From Planctomycetota bacterium (GTDB lineage Bacteria; Planctomycetota; Planctomycetia; Pirellulales; PLA5): a stretch of 43,172 bases of DNA. A program made the position numbers and the translations under genes. A model generated the notes under the pieces. That model was not told the DNA's origin. It worked only from the letters and a program-made list of their open reading frames with translations, and made no database searches. The stretch lies in NCBI GenBank assembly GCA_003576845.1, contig QEVJ01000038.1, positions 1-43,172 on the forward strand. Reading direction: 5' to 3'. Shown here one piece after another: positions 15,493 through 24,639 of the stretch (position 1 is the first letter of the stretch; each line of letters opens with the position of its first letter).

Positions 15493-15537
15493 TCAAATCT
15501 GAGATCTGAAATCTCAAATTTCGAATCTCAGATTCCG
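15493..15537. repeat. AATCTGA/AATCTCA heptamer array
   Basis: Six degenerate 7-base units (CTCAAAT, CTGAGAT and variants) occupy the leader directly upstream of dapA, ending about 30 bases before the ATG. Confidence 0.8.
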
Positions 15538-15569
15538 CGAGAAACAATCCAGACTCGCTCGGAATCCCC

Positions 15570-16457
15570 ATGAAAACCCGCGCCGAAGCCTTCGCCGGCC
15601 TGTCCGTCGCCGTCGTCACGCCCTTCAAGAACGGCGAGGTCGACTACGCCAAGATCAAAGAACACGTCGAATTCCAAATCGCCGCGGGCACGACTTGCCT
15701 CGTCCCTGTCGGCACGACCGGCGAGTCGCCCACGCTCTCGCACGAAGAGCACGATCGCGTGATCGCCGCGTTCATCGAAGCCGCCGCAGGCCGCGTCAAG
15801 GTCATGGCCGGCACCGGCTCGAACAGCACGGCCGAAGCCCTCCGCCTCACCAAAGCCGCCGCCAAAAACGGGGCCGACGCCGCGCTCGTCGTCTCGCCCT
15901 ATTACAACAAGCCCACGCAAGAAGGCTTCTATCAGCACTACAAAGCCCTCGCCGAAGCGGTCGACATCCCGATCTGCGTCTACAACATCCCCGGCCGCTC
16001 GGCCAAGAACATCGAGCCGGAAACGATCATCCGCCTCGCCGAGCTAAAGAACATCACGATGGTCAAGGAAGCGACCGGCTCGATGGATCAGGCGTCGCAG
16101 ATCATCAACCACACCGACCTGACGCTGCTCAGCGGCGACGACAGCCTCACGCTCCCGTTGCTCGCTCTCGGCGGCCGCGGCGTCATCTCGGTCGTCGGCA
16201 ACATCGTCCCCGGCGACATGCTCGCGCTGCTCAACGCCTTCGACGCCGGCAACCTCGCCGAAGCCCAACGCCATCACTGCAAGCTCTTCGCCCTCTGCCG
16301 CGACATGCTCTCCCTCTCCACGAACCCCATCCCCATCAAAGCCGCCATGAAAATGCTCGGCCGCGACACCGGCGAAATGCGCCTCCCCATGACCCCGCTC
16401 TCGCAAACCGAAGAAGCAAAGCTAAGGGCAACGCTGACCGCCTATGGCCTGCTGTAA
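15570..16457 (+). CDS. dapA: 4-hydroxy-tetrahydrodipicolinate synthase
   Basis: This enzyme is the first committed step of the lysine/diaminopimelate branch, condensing pyruvate with aspartate semialdehyde. It is a TIM-barrel aldolase of 295 residues, the normal length. The Schiff-base Lys166 is in TMVKEATGS, Tyr138 in CVYNIPGRS, and the [13 protein letters not shown] loop carries the conserved Thr pair and substrate contacts. [18 protein letters not shown] is the other signature. The N-acetylneuraminate lyase subfamily shares the fold, but the TTGE and NIPGR motifs favour DapA. The composite repeat lies immediately after its stop. Confidence 0.96.
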   Translation: MKTRAEAFAGLSVAVVTPFKNGEVDYAKIKEHVEFQIAAGTTCLVPVGTTGESPTLSHEEHDRVIAAFIEAAAGRVKVMAGTGSNSTAEALRLTKAAAKNGADAALVVSPYYNKPTQEGFYQHYKALAEAVDIPICVYNIPGRSAKNIEPETIIRLAELKNITMVKEATGSMDQASQIINHTDLTLLSGDDSLTLPLLALGGRGVISVVGNIVPGDMLALLNAFDAGNLAEAQRHHCKLFALCRDMLSLSTNPIPIKAAMKMLGRDTGEMRLPMTPLSQTEEAKLRATLTAYGLL

Positions 16458-16462
16458 TTTCC

Positions 16463-16550
16463 GTGTTTCAACAAAATGTTTGGTTGTGGCCGATTGGTCA
16501 CTCTGCGACCTCCGCGCATCCTCCGCGACCTCTGCGTTAAAAAGCGAACC
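16463..16550 (+). repeat. Composite repeat, copy 2
   Basis: A TTTGGTTGTGGC lead is followed by a hairpin, GTGGCC (16486-16491) with GGTCAC (16496-16501), and a four-unit CTCTGCG/CTCCGCG array ending in GTTAAAAAGCG. The ATCTGTG module is missing. It starts a few bases after the dapA stop and could serve as its 3' structure. Confidence 0.82.
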
Positions 16551-16631
16551 CGCTCGTTTTTTCGTCGCGGCCGCGCACCGCGCTGGCTCTCCGTGTTCAA
16601 GGCACAAGTTCATCGGCCCAAGCGCCGGATG

Positions 16632-19610
16632 CTAACGCACGTACTTCCCCGCCAGCTCGCGATACCGCGCCAGCAACCTCGGCAATTGCCAACCTCCCGC
16701 CTCTTCCTCGCCGACCGGATCATCCTTGGGCCGAATCGCGCACTGCCGGTGAAGCCCCTGCGCGAGCTTTCGCTTCGTCTCGGCGTCCATCGCTCCGTCG
16801 GGCATTTCGAGAAACCATTGGCCGACGAACAGCAGCAATTGCAATTCGTCCCGCAAAACGTCCGCCGGTTGCCGGTGAAACTGATCCAGCAACCGCCGCA
16901 TGCCGGTGTCCTTTGTTTCCCCGCCGCCGGACTGCCAATCGAGGCACGCCGCTGCGATCTTCTGCGTCGCGTCGAAGCTCGGCGGCCGGCCGCTGCGTCC
17001 CGTGCGCGCGGACCGGGCCACAACGCCCTCCTTGGCGAAGTCGGCCGCCTCGCGCTCGGCGTCCGCAAACGTCTTCCGTGCCCCTGCCCCATCCCCGACG
17101 AGCAGCGACAGCAGCGCCAACTTGAACTTAAGCCGCACCAGAATCGTCCACCGCCCGTCCGCGCGGAAGTTATCCACGTCTTCGGCAATCCGCACCGCGC
17201 TCGTCAAATGTCCCACCGCGTCCCGCCGCGTGTCCGGGTCGATCCATTTCGCGTCCGCCAGCCGCTCAAGCAAGTTCGGCTGCCGCGCCCGCAACTCGCG
17301 GATCTGCCGATCCGTAAAGTTGTGCGTCGTCTCGGCCATGCCTTCGGGAAGCAGGCTTTCGATCGCGTCGACGCACGCCGCCGCGTCGTCGAGATAGAAA
17401 TCGGCCATCGCTTGCCCTTGGCGATTCCACCACACGAAATGCACCGCCCGCTCGTTGCCGTCGCGATCGTTCTGCTCGCGAATCGCCAGTCCCGTCGCGA
17501 ACTCCCGCTTCGCCCGATCGACGCGCCACACGTCGAGATGATAGAAACCGCTCCGCTCGTGGAAGAACGCCCGCAGCGGATGACTTTCCGGCAGCGCCGC
17601 CGCGATCGGCGCCGCCCGCTCCAAATGTTCCCGCGCGCGCTCCCAGTTGTTGTAACCGCGGTGCGCATCCGCTTCGCCGCAGAGCGAATCCAGCTCGAAC
17701 AGCCGCAAGACCTCGCGCGGCGTTTGCGATTGCTGGAACAGAATCTCGCGGGCCCGATTGAACTTCTCCTGGGCCAGCGCCGGTTTGCGCTCCTGCAACC
17801 GCAATTGCCCCCAATCCGAAAGACACAGCGCCGCCAGACCGTGTCGCCCTTCGCCTTGATACGCCGCCAGCGCCGACTCGTACGCCGTCGCCGCGTCGGC
17901 GAACTCGTCGTGCTGACGGCGCATAATCGCGAGCAGATGCCACTGGGCGCCGTCGAGCGCCGCTTCGGCCTGTTTCTCCGTAAGCTGCGACGCGATCTGA
18001 TTCATCACGTCGCTGACCGCTTCCTCCGTGAGCTTCTCCGGATTGAACGCCTTGAGCAGCCGAAACCGTGATCGCGTTTCTTCCGGCCACGCTTGCTGCG
18101 ATTCTTCGATCGTCGTTCGCAGCAATTCATAAAACGCCGGCACGTCGCCCGAATTCGCCGCCGCCGCAAGTTCGCCGAATCCCGACCAGAACCCGAGCGA
18201 CTGCGACAGATGCCACCGCACGTCCGGCAGGAACCACGGCACTTCGTCGAACCACCACCGCCCGTTGAGTCCCGGCAGCGATCCGAAAAAATCGGCGGCC
18301 GCCGCGCGTCGTCGCGACCAGGCGATGCCCCCCGCCGTCGCCGCGCCGACGGCGCCGAGCGCCCCGATCGCCAGAAAGCGCCGCCGCGTCAATTGCCTCC
18401 GCAACACCCGCGTCGCCGAGCCGAATCGCGAACTCCCGGCCGAACCCTCCGCCGGCCGCGAGAGCAAAACCCCGAGCGCCCCTTCCGTCCGCGTGTTCGT
18501 TACCCGCCGCGTCTGGTACGCAACCGTCGAGTGGCTTTCCGACTCGATCGTTTCGCGGATCCGCTCGGGTGAATGCTTGACGAGCACGTCGAGCTGCACG
18601 TCCCGACCCAGCGGCCGCAGCGCCGCGACGACTTCGCCGAGCCTGGCATACCGCTCGCCGCGGTCCTTGGCCGTCATCCGTTCCATCACCGCGATCAGCG
18701 TCGGATCGACGTCGCTTCGCGCGAGCGGCGGCAACGCGTCTTGTTGATGCGCGTTGAGCTTCTGAAAAATCGACTTCGCCGCGGCAAACGGCGGTTCGCC
18801 CGCAAGCAGGAAATACAGCGTGCAGCCGAGCGCGTAGATGTCCGCCCGCAAATCCACGTGCTCCTCTTCGCGGCATTGCTCCGGCGACATATAGTCGAAG
18901 CTGCCCACCAAACCCGGCATCGACACGACCGACGCTTGCCGATCCGACTCGATCACGCGGGCCAATCCCAGATCGAGCACGACTACCACGCCGTGCTTCG
19001 AGATCATGATGTTCGACGGCTTGACGTCGCGATGCACGAGGCCCTTTTCGTGCGCATGGGCAAGTCCCGCGGCGGCGTCGTGAACGATCCGCGCCGCAAC
19101 GGCCGACGGCAACGGCCCGCACCGCTCGACGACCTGCTTGAGGTCCAGCCCTTCGATATAGTCCATCACCAGGTACGGCACGCCGTCGTCGCTCGTGCCC
19201 GTGTTGGTGACGTTGACCAGATTCGGATGATGCTCGAGCCGCCCGCAGGCCTCGATCTCGCGGCGAAAGCGCTTCTCGAACTCCGCGCGATCGCTGTTCC
19301 GCAGGCATTCGAGCTTGATCTCCTTGAGGGCGAACTCGCGGCCCAGCGCCACGTGCCGCGCCAGAAACACCTCGCCCATCCCCCCGCCGCCGAGCCGCCG
19401 CATCTTCACGTACTCGCCGCGAACGACCTCGCGCCGGACGAGATCCATCTCCTTGCGCAGATATTCGAGCTGGCTGCCATGATAGTCGCCCAAAAACTCG
19501 TCCGCCGAAGGAAGCGACCCAGCCCGGCTATCCTTGAGCGCCCGATCGAAGCGATCCAGAATCTCCTCCAGATGCTGCCGCTCCTTCGCCGTTAGCGTCT
19601 GCGATTCCAT
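16632..19610 (-). CDS. Ser/Thr protein kinase with single membrane segment and helical C-terminal region
   Basis: This protein of about 992 residues has an N-terminal eukaryotic-type kinase domain at about 67-337. The P-loop is LGGGGMGEVFLA, Lys96 is in FALKEI, Asp195 is in LVHRDVKPSNIM, the metal Asp213 is in VLDLGLARV (DLG rather than DFG), and MSPEQ replaces the APE region. A basic RRQLTRRRFLAIGALG stretch leads into one hydrophobic helix (about 411-431), so the kinase is cytoplasmic and the C-terminal 560 residues are probably periplasmic. That region is Ala/Arg/Glu-rich with TPR-like helical repeats. ATG 19610 precedes MESQTLTAKERQ; an upstream in-frame start at 19649 is weaker. This layout is typical of planctomycete signalling kinases. 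Input and target are unknown. Confidence 0.92.
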   Translation of the reverse strand: MESQTLTAKERQHLEEILDRFDRALKDSRAGSLPSADEFLGDYHGSQLEYLRKEMDLVRREVVRGEYVKMRRLGGGGMGEVFLARHVALGREFALKEIKLECLRNSDRAEFEKRFRREIEACGRLEHHPNLVNVTNTGTSDDGVPYLVMDYIEGLDLKQVVERCGPLPSAVAARIVHDAAAGLAHAHEKGLVHRDVKPSNIMISKHGVVVVLDLGLARVIESDRQASVVSMPGLVGSFDYMSPEQCREEEHVDLRADIYALGCTLYFLLAGEPPFAAAKSIFQKLNAHQQDALPPLARSDVDPTLIAVMERMTAKDRGERYARLGEVVAALRPLGRDVQLDVLVKHSPERIRETIESESHSTVAYQTRRVTNTRTEGALGVLLSRPAEGSAGSSRFGSATRVLRRQLTRRRFLAIGALGAVGAATAGGIAWSRRRAAAADFFGSLPGLNGRWWFDEVPWFLPDVRWHLSQSLGFWSGFGELAAAANSGDVPAFYELLRTTIEESQQAWPEETRSRFRLLKAFNPEKLTEEAVSDVMNQIASQLTEKQAEAALDGAQWHLLAIMRRQHDEFADAATAYESALAAYQGEGRHGLAALCLSDWGQLRLQERKPALAQEKFNRAREILFQQSQTPREVLRLFELDSLCGEADAHRGYNNWERAREHLERAAPIAAALPESHPLRAFFHERSGFYHLDVWRVDRAKREFATGLAIREQNDRDGNERAVHFVWWNRQGQAMADFYLDDAAACVDAIESLLPEGMAETTHNFTDRQIRELRARQPNLLERLADAKWIDPDTRRDAVGHLTSAVRIAEDVDNFRADGRWTILVRLKFKLALLSLLVGDGAGARKTFADAEREAADFAKEGVVARSARTGRSGRPPSFDATQKIAAACLDWQSGGGETKDTGMRRLLDQFHRQPADVLRDELQLLLFVGQWFLEMPDGAMDAETKRKLAQGLHRQCAIRPKDDPVGEEEAGGWQLPRLLARYRELAGKYVR

Positions 19611-19944
19611 CGAACTACCACGAACCTGCCGCATGCGTCGCGGCCGCAAGAATCCGGTCCGAGCCTGCCAGAAAGGGGGATTGCCAACGGCATTTTACTC
19701 GCCGTGCAAACGTCCGACAACGAACCGGCTTGCGCCTCCAAAACCTTTCCCCGGAAAAACTTGCGTCGCCGACCGGCGGACGCTATCGTAAGGCGATTCC
19801 GGCCGCATTTGCTCGCCGCGACGATCCCGGGGCCGTGTTGGTGCGTAGCGTCAGTATGGCCGACGTCGCGATCCGCCGGCGTCTTGCGGTTCCTGCCCAT
19901 TTATTCTCCCACCTTCTCTCAAGTTTTCGAGGAGCGCGCGAACC
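19611..19944. other. Divergent promoter region, no gene
   Basis: This 334-base region lies between the kinase gene and the oxidoreductase gene, which point away from each other. No repeat array, terminator or recognisable operator is seen. GAGGAG about 10 bases before the oxidoreductase ATG is a plausible ribosome binding site. Confidence 0.5.
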
Positions 19945-21273
19945 ATGTCCAAACACGTTCATCGCCGTCGGTTCATGCAGACCACGGCCGCTACAATCGG
20001 CGCCGGCTACTTCGCGGCCGCCGGACTCCAGGCTCAAGACAGCAAATCGCCCAACGAGAAGATTCGGTTCGCGTGCGTGGGCGTGGGTGGCAAGGGTTCG
20101 AGCGACTCCGACGACGCCGGGCGCCGCGGCGACGTCGTCGCCATCTGCGACGTCGACGACAACACGCTTCGCGGCGGCGGCAACCGCTTCAAAGACGCCA
20201 AGCAATACGCCGACTTCCGCAAGATGCTCGAAGAGAACGCCAAGAACATCGACGCGGTCACGGTCAGCACGCCCGACCATTGCCACGCGCCCGCGGCGCT
20301 GATGGCCATGCGGATGGGCATGCACTGCTTCTGCCAGAAGCCCATGACGCACACGATCTACGAAGCCCGCTTGATGGGCCAGGTCGCCCGCGAGAAGAAG
20401 CTCGCCACGCAAATGGGCAACCAGGGCACGTCGATGAGCGGCCTCCGCCATGCCGCCGCGCTCTTGAGGAAGGGTTTTCTGGGCAAGGTCCACGAAGTGC
20501 ACATCTGGACGAATCGCCCCATCTGGCCGCAAGGCGGCGAGCGACCTGCCGCCGCGACACCGCCGGCTCACTTGCACTGGGACGAATGGCTCGGCCCGGC
20601 GAAGGAACGGCCGTTCGGCAACGGCTATCATCCGTTCGCCTGGCGCGGCTGGTGGGATTTCGGCACCGGCGCCTTGGGCGACATGGCCTGCCACACGGTC
20701 AACATGCCGTTCATGGGCCTGAACCTGCGCGACCCGATTTCCGTGCAGGCGACGACCTCCGGCCACAACGGCGACAGCTATCCGAAGTGGTCGATCATCA
20801 CGTTCGAGTTCGGCGCGACCGATAGCCGCCCGGCCTTGACGTTTACGTGGTACGACGGCGGCAAGCGCCCGCCGAAGGAACTCTTTGACGGCAAGGATCC
20901 CAAGGGCAGCGGCGCGCTCGTCATCGGCGAGAAGGGCAAGATTTACTCGCCCGACGATTACGGCGCCGAGTTCAGCGTGATCGGCGATCTCGAAAAGGAA
21001 GCCGCCGACTATCCCAAGTCGCCCGGCCACTTCGACGAGTGGACCCTGGCGATCAAGGGCGGCGAACAGCCGATGTCGAACTTCCCCGACTACGCCGGCC
21101 CGCTCACCGAAACGATCCTCTTGGGCAATCTCGCCGTTTGGGCCGCGCCCGAAAAGGAAACGCCGGGCAAGAAGATCGAGTGGGACGCCAAGGAACTCAA
21201 GGCCAAGAACGCCCCCGAAGTCGCCCACATCATCAAGCCCGAATACCGCAAGGGCTACACGCTCGACGCGTAA
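19945..21273 (+). CDS. Tat-exported Gfo/Idh/MocA family oxidoreductase
   Basis: This 442-residue NAD(P)-dependent oxidoreductase-type protein begins with a twin-arginine signal (HRRRFMQTTAATIGAGYFAAA, cleavage near residue 31), as in many planctomycete paralogues. The Rossmann domain follows: IRFACVGVGGKGSS, VVAICDVDD, AVTVSTPDHCHAPAA and CFCQKPMTHTIYEAR, the last being the EKP-type motif with Gln in place of Glu. The C-terminal domain contains HWDEWLGPA, FAWRGWWDFGTGALGDMACH and a final EYRKGYTLD. Such proteins probably act on sugars or inositols in the periplasm; the substrate is unknown. A strong terminator lies 37 bases after the stop. The gene is monocistronic. Confidence 0.92.
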   Translation: MSKHVHRRRFMQTTAATIGAGYFAAAGLQAQDSKSPNEKIRFACVGVGGKGSSDSDDAGRRGDVVAICDVDDNTLRGGGNRFKDAKQYADFRKMLEENAKNIDAVTVSTPDHCHAPAALMAMRMGMHCFCQKPMTHTIYEARLMGQVAREKKLATQMGNQGTSMSGLRHAAALLRKGFLGKVHEVHIWTNRPIWPQGGERPAAATPPAHLHWDEWLGPAKERPFGNGYHPFAWRGWWDFGTGALGDMACHTVNMPFMGLNLRDPISVQATTSGHNGDSYPKWSIITFEFGATDSRPALTFTWYDGGKRPPKELFDGKDPKGSGALVIGEKGKIYSPDDYGAEFSVIGDLEKEAADYPKSPGHFDEWTLAIKGGEQPMSNFPDYAGPLTETILLGNLAVWAAPEKETPGKKIEWDAKELKAKNAPEVAHIIKPEYRKGYTLDA

Positions 21274-21309
21274 GACCATTTGCGATGGATGCAGTTTAAG
21301 TCAACAATG

Positions 21310-21353
21310 AACGCCACGCGCGCTCGCCCCGGGCCGCGTGGCGTTTGCTTTTT
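21310..21353 (+). terminator. Rho-independent terminator of the oxidoreductase gene
   Basis: An 11-base perfect stem AACGCCACGCG (21310-21320) with CGCGTGGCGTT (21335-21345) is followed by TGCTTTTT. It lies 37 bases after the stop codon. Confidence 0.93.
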
Positions 21354-21385
21354 CGGCGGGTGCCTTGAGGGAAAACAAGCGGGTT

Positions 21386-21495
21386 GATTTTTTAGCGCAG
21401 AGGACGCGGAGGATTGCGCAGAGGACGCAGAGTGGCGAGTGGCCACAACCAAATAACCATCCACAGATGGCGCAGAAGTTCGCAGATGAGAAAGG
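21386..21495 (-). repeat. Composite repeat, copy 3 (reverse orientation)
   Basis: Read on the minus strand it has a CATCTGCG/CATCTGTGG array, GGTTGTGGC, a hairpin (GTGGC at 21432-21436 with GCCAC at 21442-21446), a CTCTGCG array of four units and the tail GCTAAAAAA. The same order as copy 1 holds, with a different hairpin loop. Confidence 0.82.
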
Positions 21496-21515
21496 ATCGC
21501 GTCGAACGCCATTCA

Positions 21516-21550
21516 TCAGCGGCCATCTGCGCAATCTGTGGATGAGTTTT
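21516..21550 (+). repeat. ATCTGCG/ATCTGTGG array, forward
   Basis: CATCAGCG, CATCTGCG and AATCTGTGGATG units face the reverse copy 3 about 20 bases away, so the two form an inverted pair. Confidence 0.7.
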
Positions 21551-21711
21551 CCTCCGGTTTTGCCGATGGCCCTCTTACTTCCGCATGTGTGGAACGAGAA
21601 ATCTCATCAGGATGCGAAGACTTGGACTGTTAGCAGTGCAGAGAGGATTCCCAATCTGAGATCGTCGCGAACGATTGAAGTACCGACTATCGCGCTCCCA
21701 CTTCCTCCGTT

Positions 21712-21766
21712 AAAACTCTTCTCCGCGCCCTCCGCGAGACCTCTGCGCCCTCTGCGTTAAAAAACA
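21712..21766 (+). repeat. CTCTGCG array, forward, with TTAAAAAA tail
   Basis: CTCCGCG/CTCTGCG units at 9-10 base spacing end in GCGTTAAAAAACAACC, with a shorter CTCCGTTAAAA before it. It lies about 60 bases upstream of the C45 gene. Together with copy 3 it makes an inverted arrangement across 21386-21766. Confidence 0.8.
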
Positions 21767-21824
21767 ACCGACCCAACTTCACGCACGATCAAGAAGCGCC
21801 AAACGGGTTCGAATCGAGATTCGC

Positions 21825-23003
21825 ATGACGCCCAAAATCGACGTTGTCGCTTCCGGATCGCCGCGGGCGATGGGCTACGCTCAAGGCGAAGCCCTGCGCG
21901 ACCGAATCGCCGGTTCGCGGCGGATGCTCGCCGAACTCGAAGCGTTCCGCTTGCTCCAACCGCGCTGGCTGCCCTATCCGCTCTTCTTGCGATCGGCCCA
22001 GCGGCGGGCGCGGGCGGCGCTCGAAGCGGCCGTGCACCGCGACGCGCCGGAGTCGGCCGCGCGGCTTGCCGGCATCGCCGCCGGATCGCGGATGCGGCTC
22101 GATGCGCTGTATCTGCTCAACGGACTCGAAGCGTTCATGTGTTCGCTCTCGGGCAATCTCGCGCAGGCCGCCCGGATGGAAGCGGCTGCGAGCGTTGCGT
22201 CGGCCTGCTCGGCCGTGGCGGTTCGCGGCTGCCGCACGCGCGATGGCAACACGATCGTCGCCCGCAATTTCGATTACCTGCCGCTCGTCCAGCCGTTTTA
22301 CATCCTCCGCCAGTGCCGCCCCGACAACGGCTTTCGCTCGATCGAATTCACCGCCGCCCCACTCGCCGGCGCGATCGACGGCATCAACGAACACGGGCTG
22401 TGCATCGCGTACAACTACGCCTACGCGATGGACCCGGGCCTGGCCGCCGCGACGATTTCAATGGCGATTAGCGCCGCGCTCGCCCATTGCGCGACCGTCG
22501 ACGAAGCGGCGACGCTCATCGCGAACCACCGCCGCAACGGCGCGGGCCTGCTGATGCTCGCCGACGCCGAGGGCGACATCGCGTCGGTCGAGCTATCGAG
22601 CAACCACACCGCCATCCGCCGCGCAAGCGCAGGCGAAGACGTCCTCTGCCACTCAAACTCCTACGCCACCGCGGCGATGCAACAGATCGAAGCCCCGCCG
22701 AACGCATACTATTCCCAGCGCGTCCCCAAACCGCTCCGCGGCCGCCGCGTCCTGGAATCCTCCGACCGCCGCGACGATCGCTTCGCCGAACTACTCGCCC
22801 AAACCGGCCAGTTCGACGCCGACAACCTCCAAACCCTCATGTCCGACCACGGCCCCCACAACCAACCCTCCGCCTGCACGCCGTGCATGCACAGCGACTA
22901 CTGGAACACCACCGCCTGCGTGCAGTTCTATCCGAAGGAGCGAAGAATGCGCATCGCCTACGATTCGGCGTGCCGAGCGCGGTTCGTTGGTTTTGCTCTT
23001 TAG
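21825..23003 (+). CDS. C45-type Ntn hydrolase / acyl-CoA:6-APA acyltransferase-like protein
   Basis: This 392-residue protein resembles the C45 family (penicillin acyltransferase/AAT-like). ATGxPRAMGYAQGEALR-type sequence near the N-terminus is usual for the family. The nucleophile is probably Cys128 in ASACSAVAVRG, immediately before TRDGNTIVARNFDYLP, which matches the autocatalytic cleavage site. INEHGLCIAYNYAY and CHSNSYAT fit the alpha-beta-beta-alpha core. Such enzymes cut or transfer acyl groups on amides; natural substrates in this group are unknown. The C-terminal CTPCMHSDYWNTTACVQFYP fits the family end. There is no signal peptide. ATG 21825 starts directly at the conserved region. 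Confidence 0.82.
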   Translation: MTPKIDVVASGSPRAMGYAQGEALRDRIAGSRRMLAELEAFRLLQPRWLPYPLFLRSAQRRARAALEAAVHRDAPESAARLAGIAAGSRMRLDALYLLNGLEAFMCSLSGNLAQAARMEAAASVASACSAVAVRGCRTRDGNTIVARNFDYLPLVQPFYILRQCRPDNGFRSIEFTAAPLAGAIDGINEHGLCIAYNYAYAMDPGLAAATISMAISAALAHCATVDEAATLIANHRRNGAGLLMLADAEGDIASVELSSNHTAIRRASAGEDVLCHSNSYATAAMQQIEAPPNAYYSQRVPKPLRGRRVLESSDRRDDRFAELLAQTGQFDADNLQTLMSDHGPHNQPSACTPCMHSDYWNTTACVQFYPKERRMRIAYDSACRARFVGFAL

Positions 23004-23098
23004 TCGGACGGCACAGGAGGTACTGAATCGGCACTTTCGAAAAACATCGGTAAGGGGTTACGACTGCCCAGATTTCCGCCTGCATGTGACGTATCAAA

Positions 23099-24628
23099 GT
23101 GGACGCGACAATAACATCACTGATTGCCGCACTGGCCGACGTCGAACATCCCGACGTAAGGGAAATCGAAGTGGCGCTGCGAGCGTTGCCCGCGGTCGGG
23201 GCACTGCCTTCGCCGTGGGATACGTGGACGCTACTCAGCCTAATTCGACATCGTGAGCGACAGAAGTGGGTCGCGGAAGTCGTTCGCACCCGCCTAGGTG
23301 GAGATACTGCCAGGCTCGCATCAAGAGGAGCGTTCGCTCATCCGCGGCATCTGCCCGACCGCGGCAGCGTCCCTGGGATTCCCGAGTGGGAGTATGAATT
23401 CCACGGCATCGGGTGCTGCCTTCGCCACAAGGTCAGTGGTGAGTCCATTGACGTGGATTTTTTTGAGAACTCCGCGGAATACTTTGATGCGTACATCTAC
23501 ATGAACTTTCTTGAATCGTTGCGATGTCCGCAAGTGCCGGAGGAGCAACTATGCAGTCTGCATCCGTCGCGACGCACCGTTAATATCTCCATTAGCGACT
23601 TAATTGAAGCTGGCGCACTTGTTTGCAAGGAAGGGTCCGATACGCACGCCTTTCGGCTTGCGGAAGAAATCGTCGATGCTGGGGATCGATTCTTGATCTT
23701 TGGCTCAGCATGGAACGATGAACGGAACCGTTTATGGCTGGCTGCGCTGATCGGCGACTGGCCGGCCGCCGATGCCATTGCCCATAGCAATCATCAACTT
23801 GCCGCGATAACTGGCCCTCGCGCGAAGCATTGTCGCGAACTGAGGTTCGGGCGGCTGCGAAATGCGCTTGACCGTTCGATATATTCGGCCGATGCTTTGC
23901 GCGCGATGGCAGATTTGCGCGACCCCGACCTCGACAACTTCCTGAGTGCGATTCTGCGGAGCGATCGAAGCCAGCTAATTCTCGCGGCCTTGGAGATAAT
24001 TGCTCAACTCGGCGATCCTCGTTGGTGTCTCGAAATCTTTGAGCTATTCAAGCGTCTGAGTCCGCGACATGTTGTTCCTGCACCGCCAAATTGGATGCGT
24101 TGCCTCAAGTTTTTGATCCAACACGGCTTCCGCCATTCGGAGACCATTCCGCGCCTCGTTGATGCACAGCGAACCGACATTCCGGAAGCAGTTTGGTTGG
24201 CACTTGAATTCGCGCCGCAACTGGCTTTGCCTCTCGTCCGTAGAGGGCTCGCCTGCGAAGTTCCGATGTGCCGAATAGAAGTAGCGGCAGGCCTTGCGCT
24301 TATTAACGCGCCGTGGAGTCGACAGGAATTGCTAAGAATCTTGTCGGAATCCGATTCGCAAGAGGTGACCGCGGAAGTTCGCGCAGCATTGCTAGAGACC
24401 GGCGATGAATCGGCTGAGAAAGCTGTCCATGCATGGCAACATCGCTATCCGCACCACATCGAAGAAAAATTCTGCGAGGGTGACGATGGCGTGCGCTATC
24501 CCGTGTACTCTGCCGATGAAGTGTTGTTGATGAACAAAGGCGCGTTCGTGCAGTATGAAATGGAAGGATTACTCGCGCGAATCGATCGAATCAGGCATGT
24601 TGTGCCGCCCGAGCCAGAGATTAAATAG
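23099..24628 (+). CDS. Helical-repeat protein with a possible DUF6896-like domain
   Basis: This 509-residue soluble protein starts with GTG. About residues 100-190 (YEFHGIGCCLRHKVSGESID, then VDFFEN) resemble what I remember of DUF6896, a domain seen in single genes and near polymorphic toxin systems; this is a low-confidence match. The rest is alpha-helical and HEAT-like (for example LILAALEIIAQLGDPRWCLEIFELFKRL, LACEVPMCRIEVAAGLALINAP and EVRAALLETGDESAEKAV), suggesting a scaffold. Codon use is visibly richer in A/T third positions than its neighbours, which points to recent acquisition. It lies between the C45 gene and convergent fabG. No function is assigned. Confidence 0.75.
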   Translation: MDATITSLIAALADVEHPDVREIEVALRALPAVGALPSPWDTWTLLSLIRHRERQKWVAEVVRTRLGGDTARLASRGAFAHPRHLPDRGSVPGIPEWEYEFHGIGCCLRHKVSGESIDVDFFENSAEYFDAYIYMNFLESLRCPQVPEEQLCSLHPSRRTVNISISDLIEAGALVCKEGSDTHAFRLAEEIVDAGDRFLIFGSAWNDERNRLWLAALIGDWPAADAIAHSNHQLAAITGPRAKHCRELRFGRLRNALDRSIYSADALRAMADLRDPDLDNFLSAILRSDRSQLILAALEIIAQLGDPRWCLEIFELFKRLSPRHVVPAPPNWMRCLKFLIQHGFRHSETIPRLVDAQRTDIPEAVWLALEFAPQLALPLVRRGLACEVPMCRIEVAAGLALINAPWSRQELLRILSESDSQEVTAEVRAALLETGDESAEKAVHAWQHRYPHHIEEKFCEGDDGVRYPVYSADEVLLMNKGAFVQYEMEGLLARIDRIRHVVPPEPEIK

Positions 24629-24639
24629 GTTCGTTAGTG

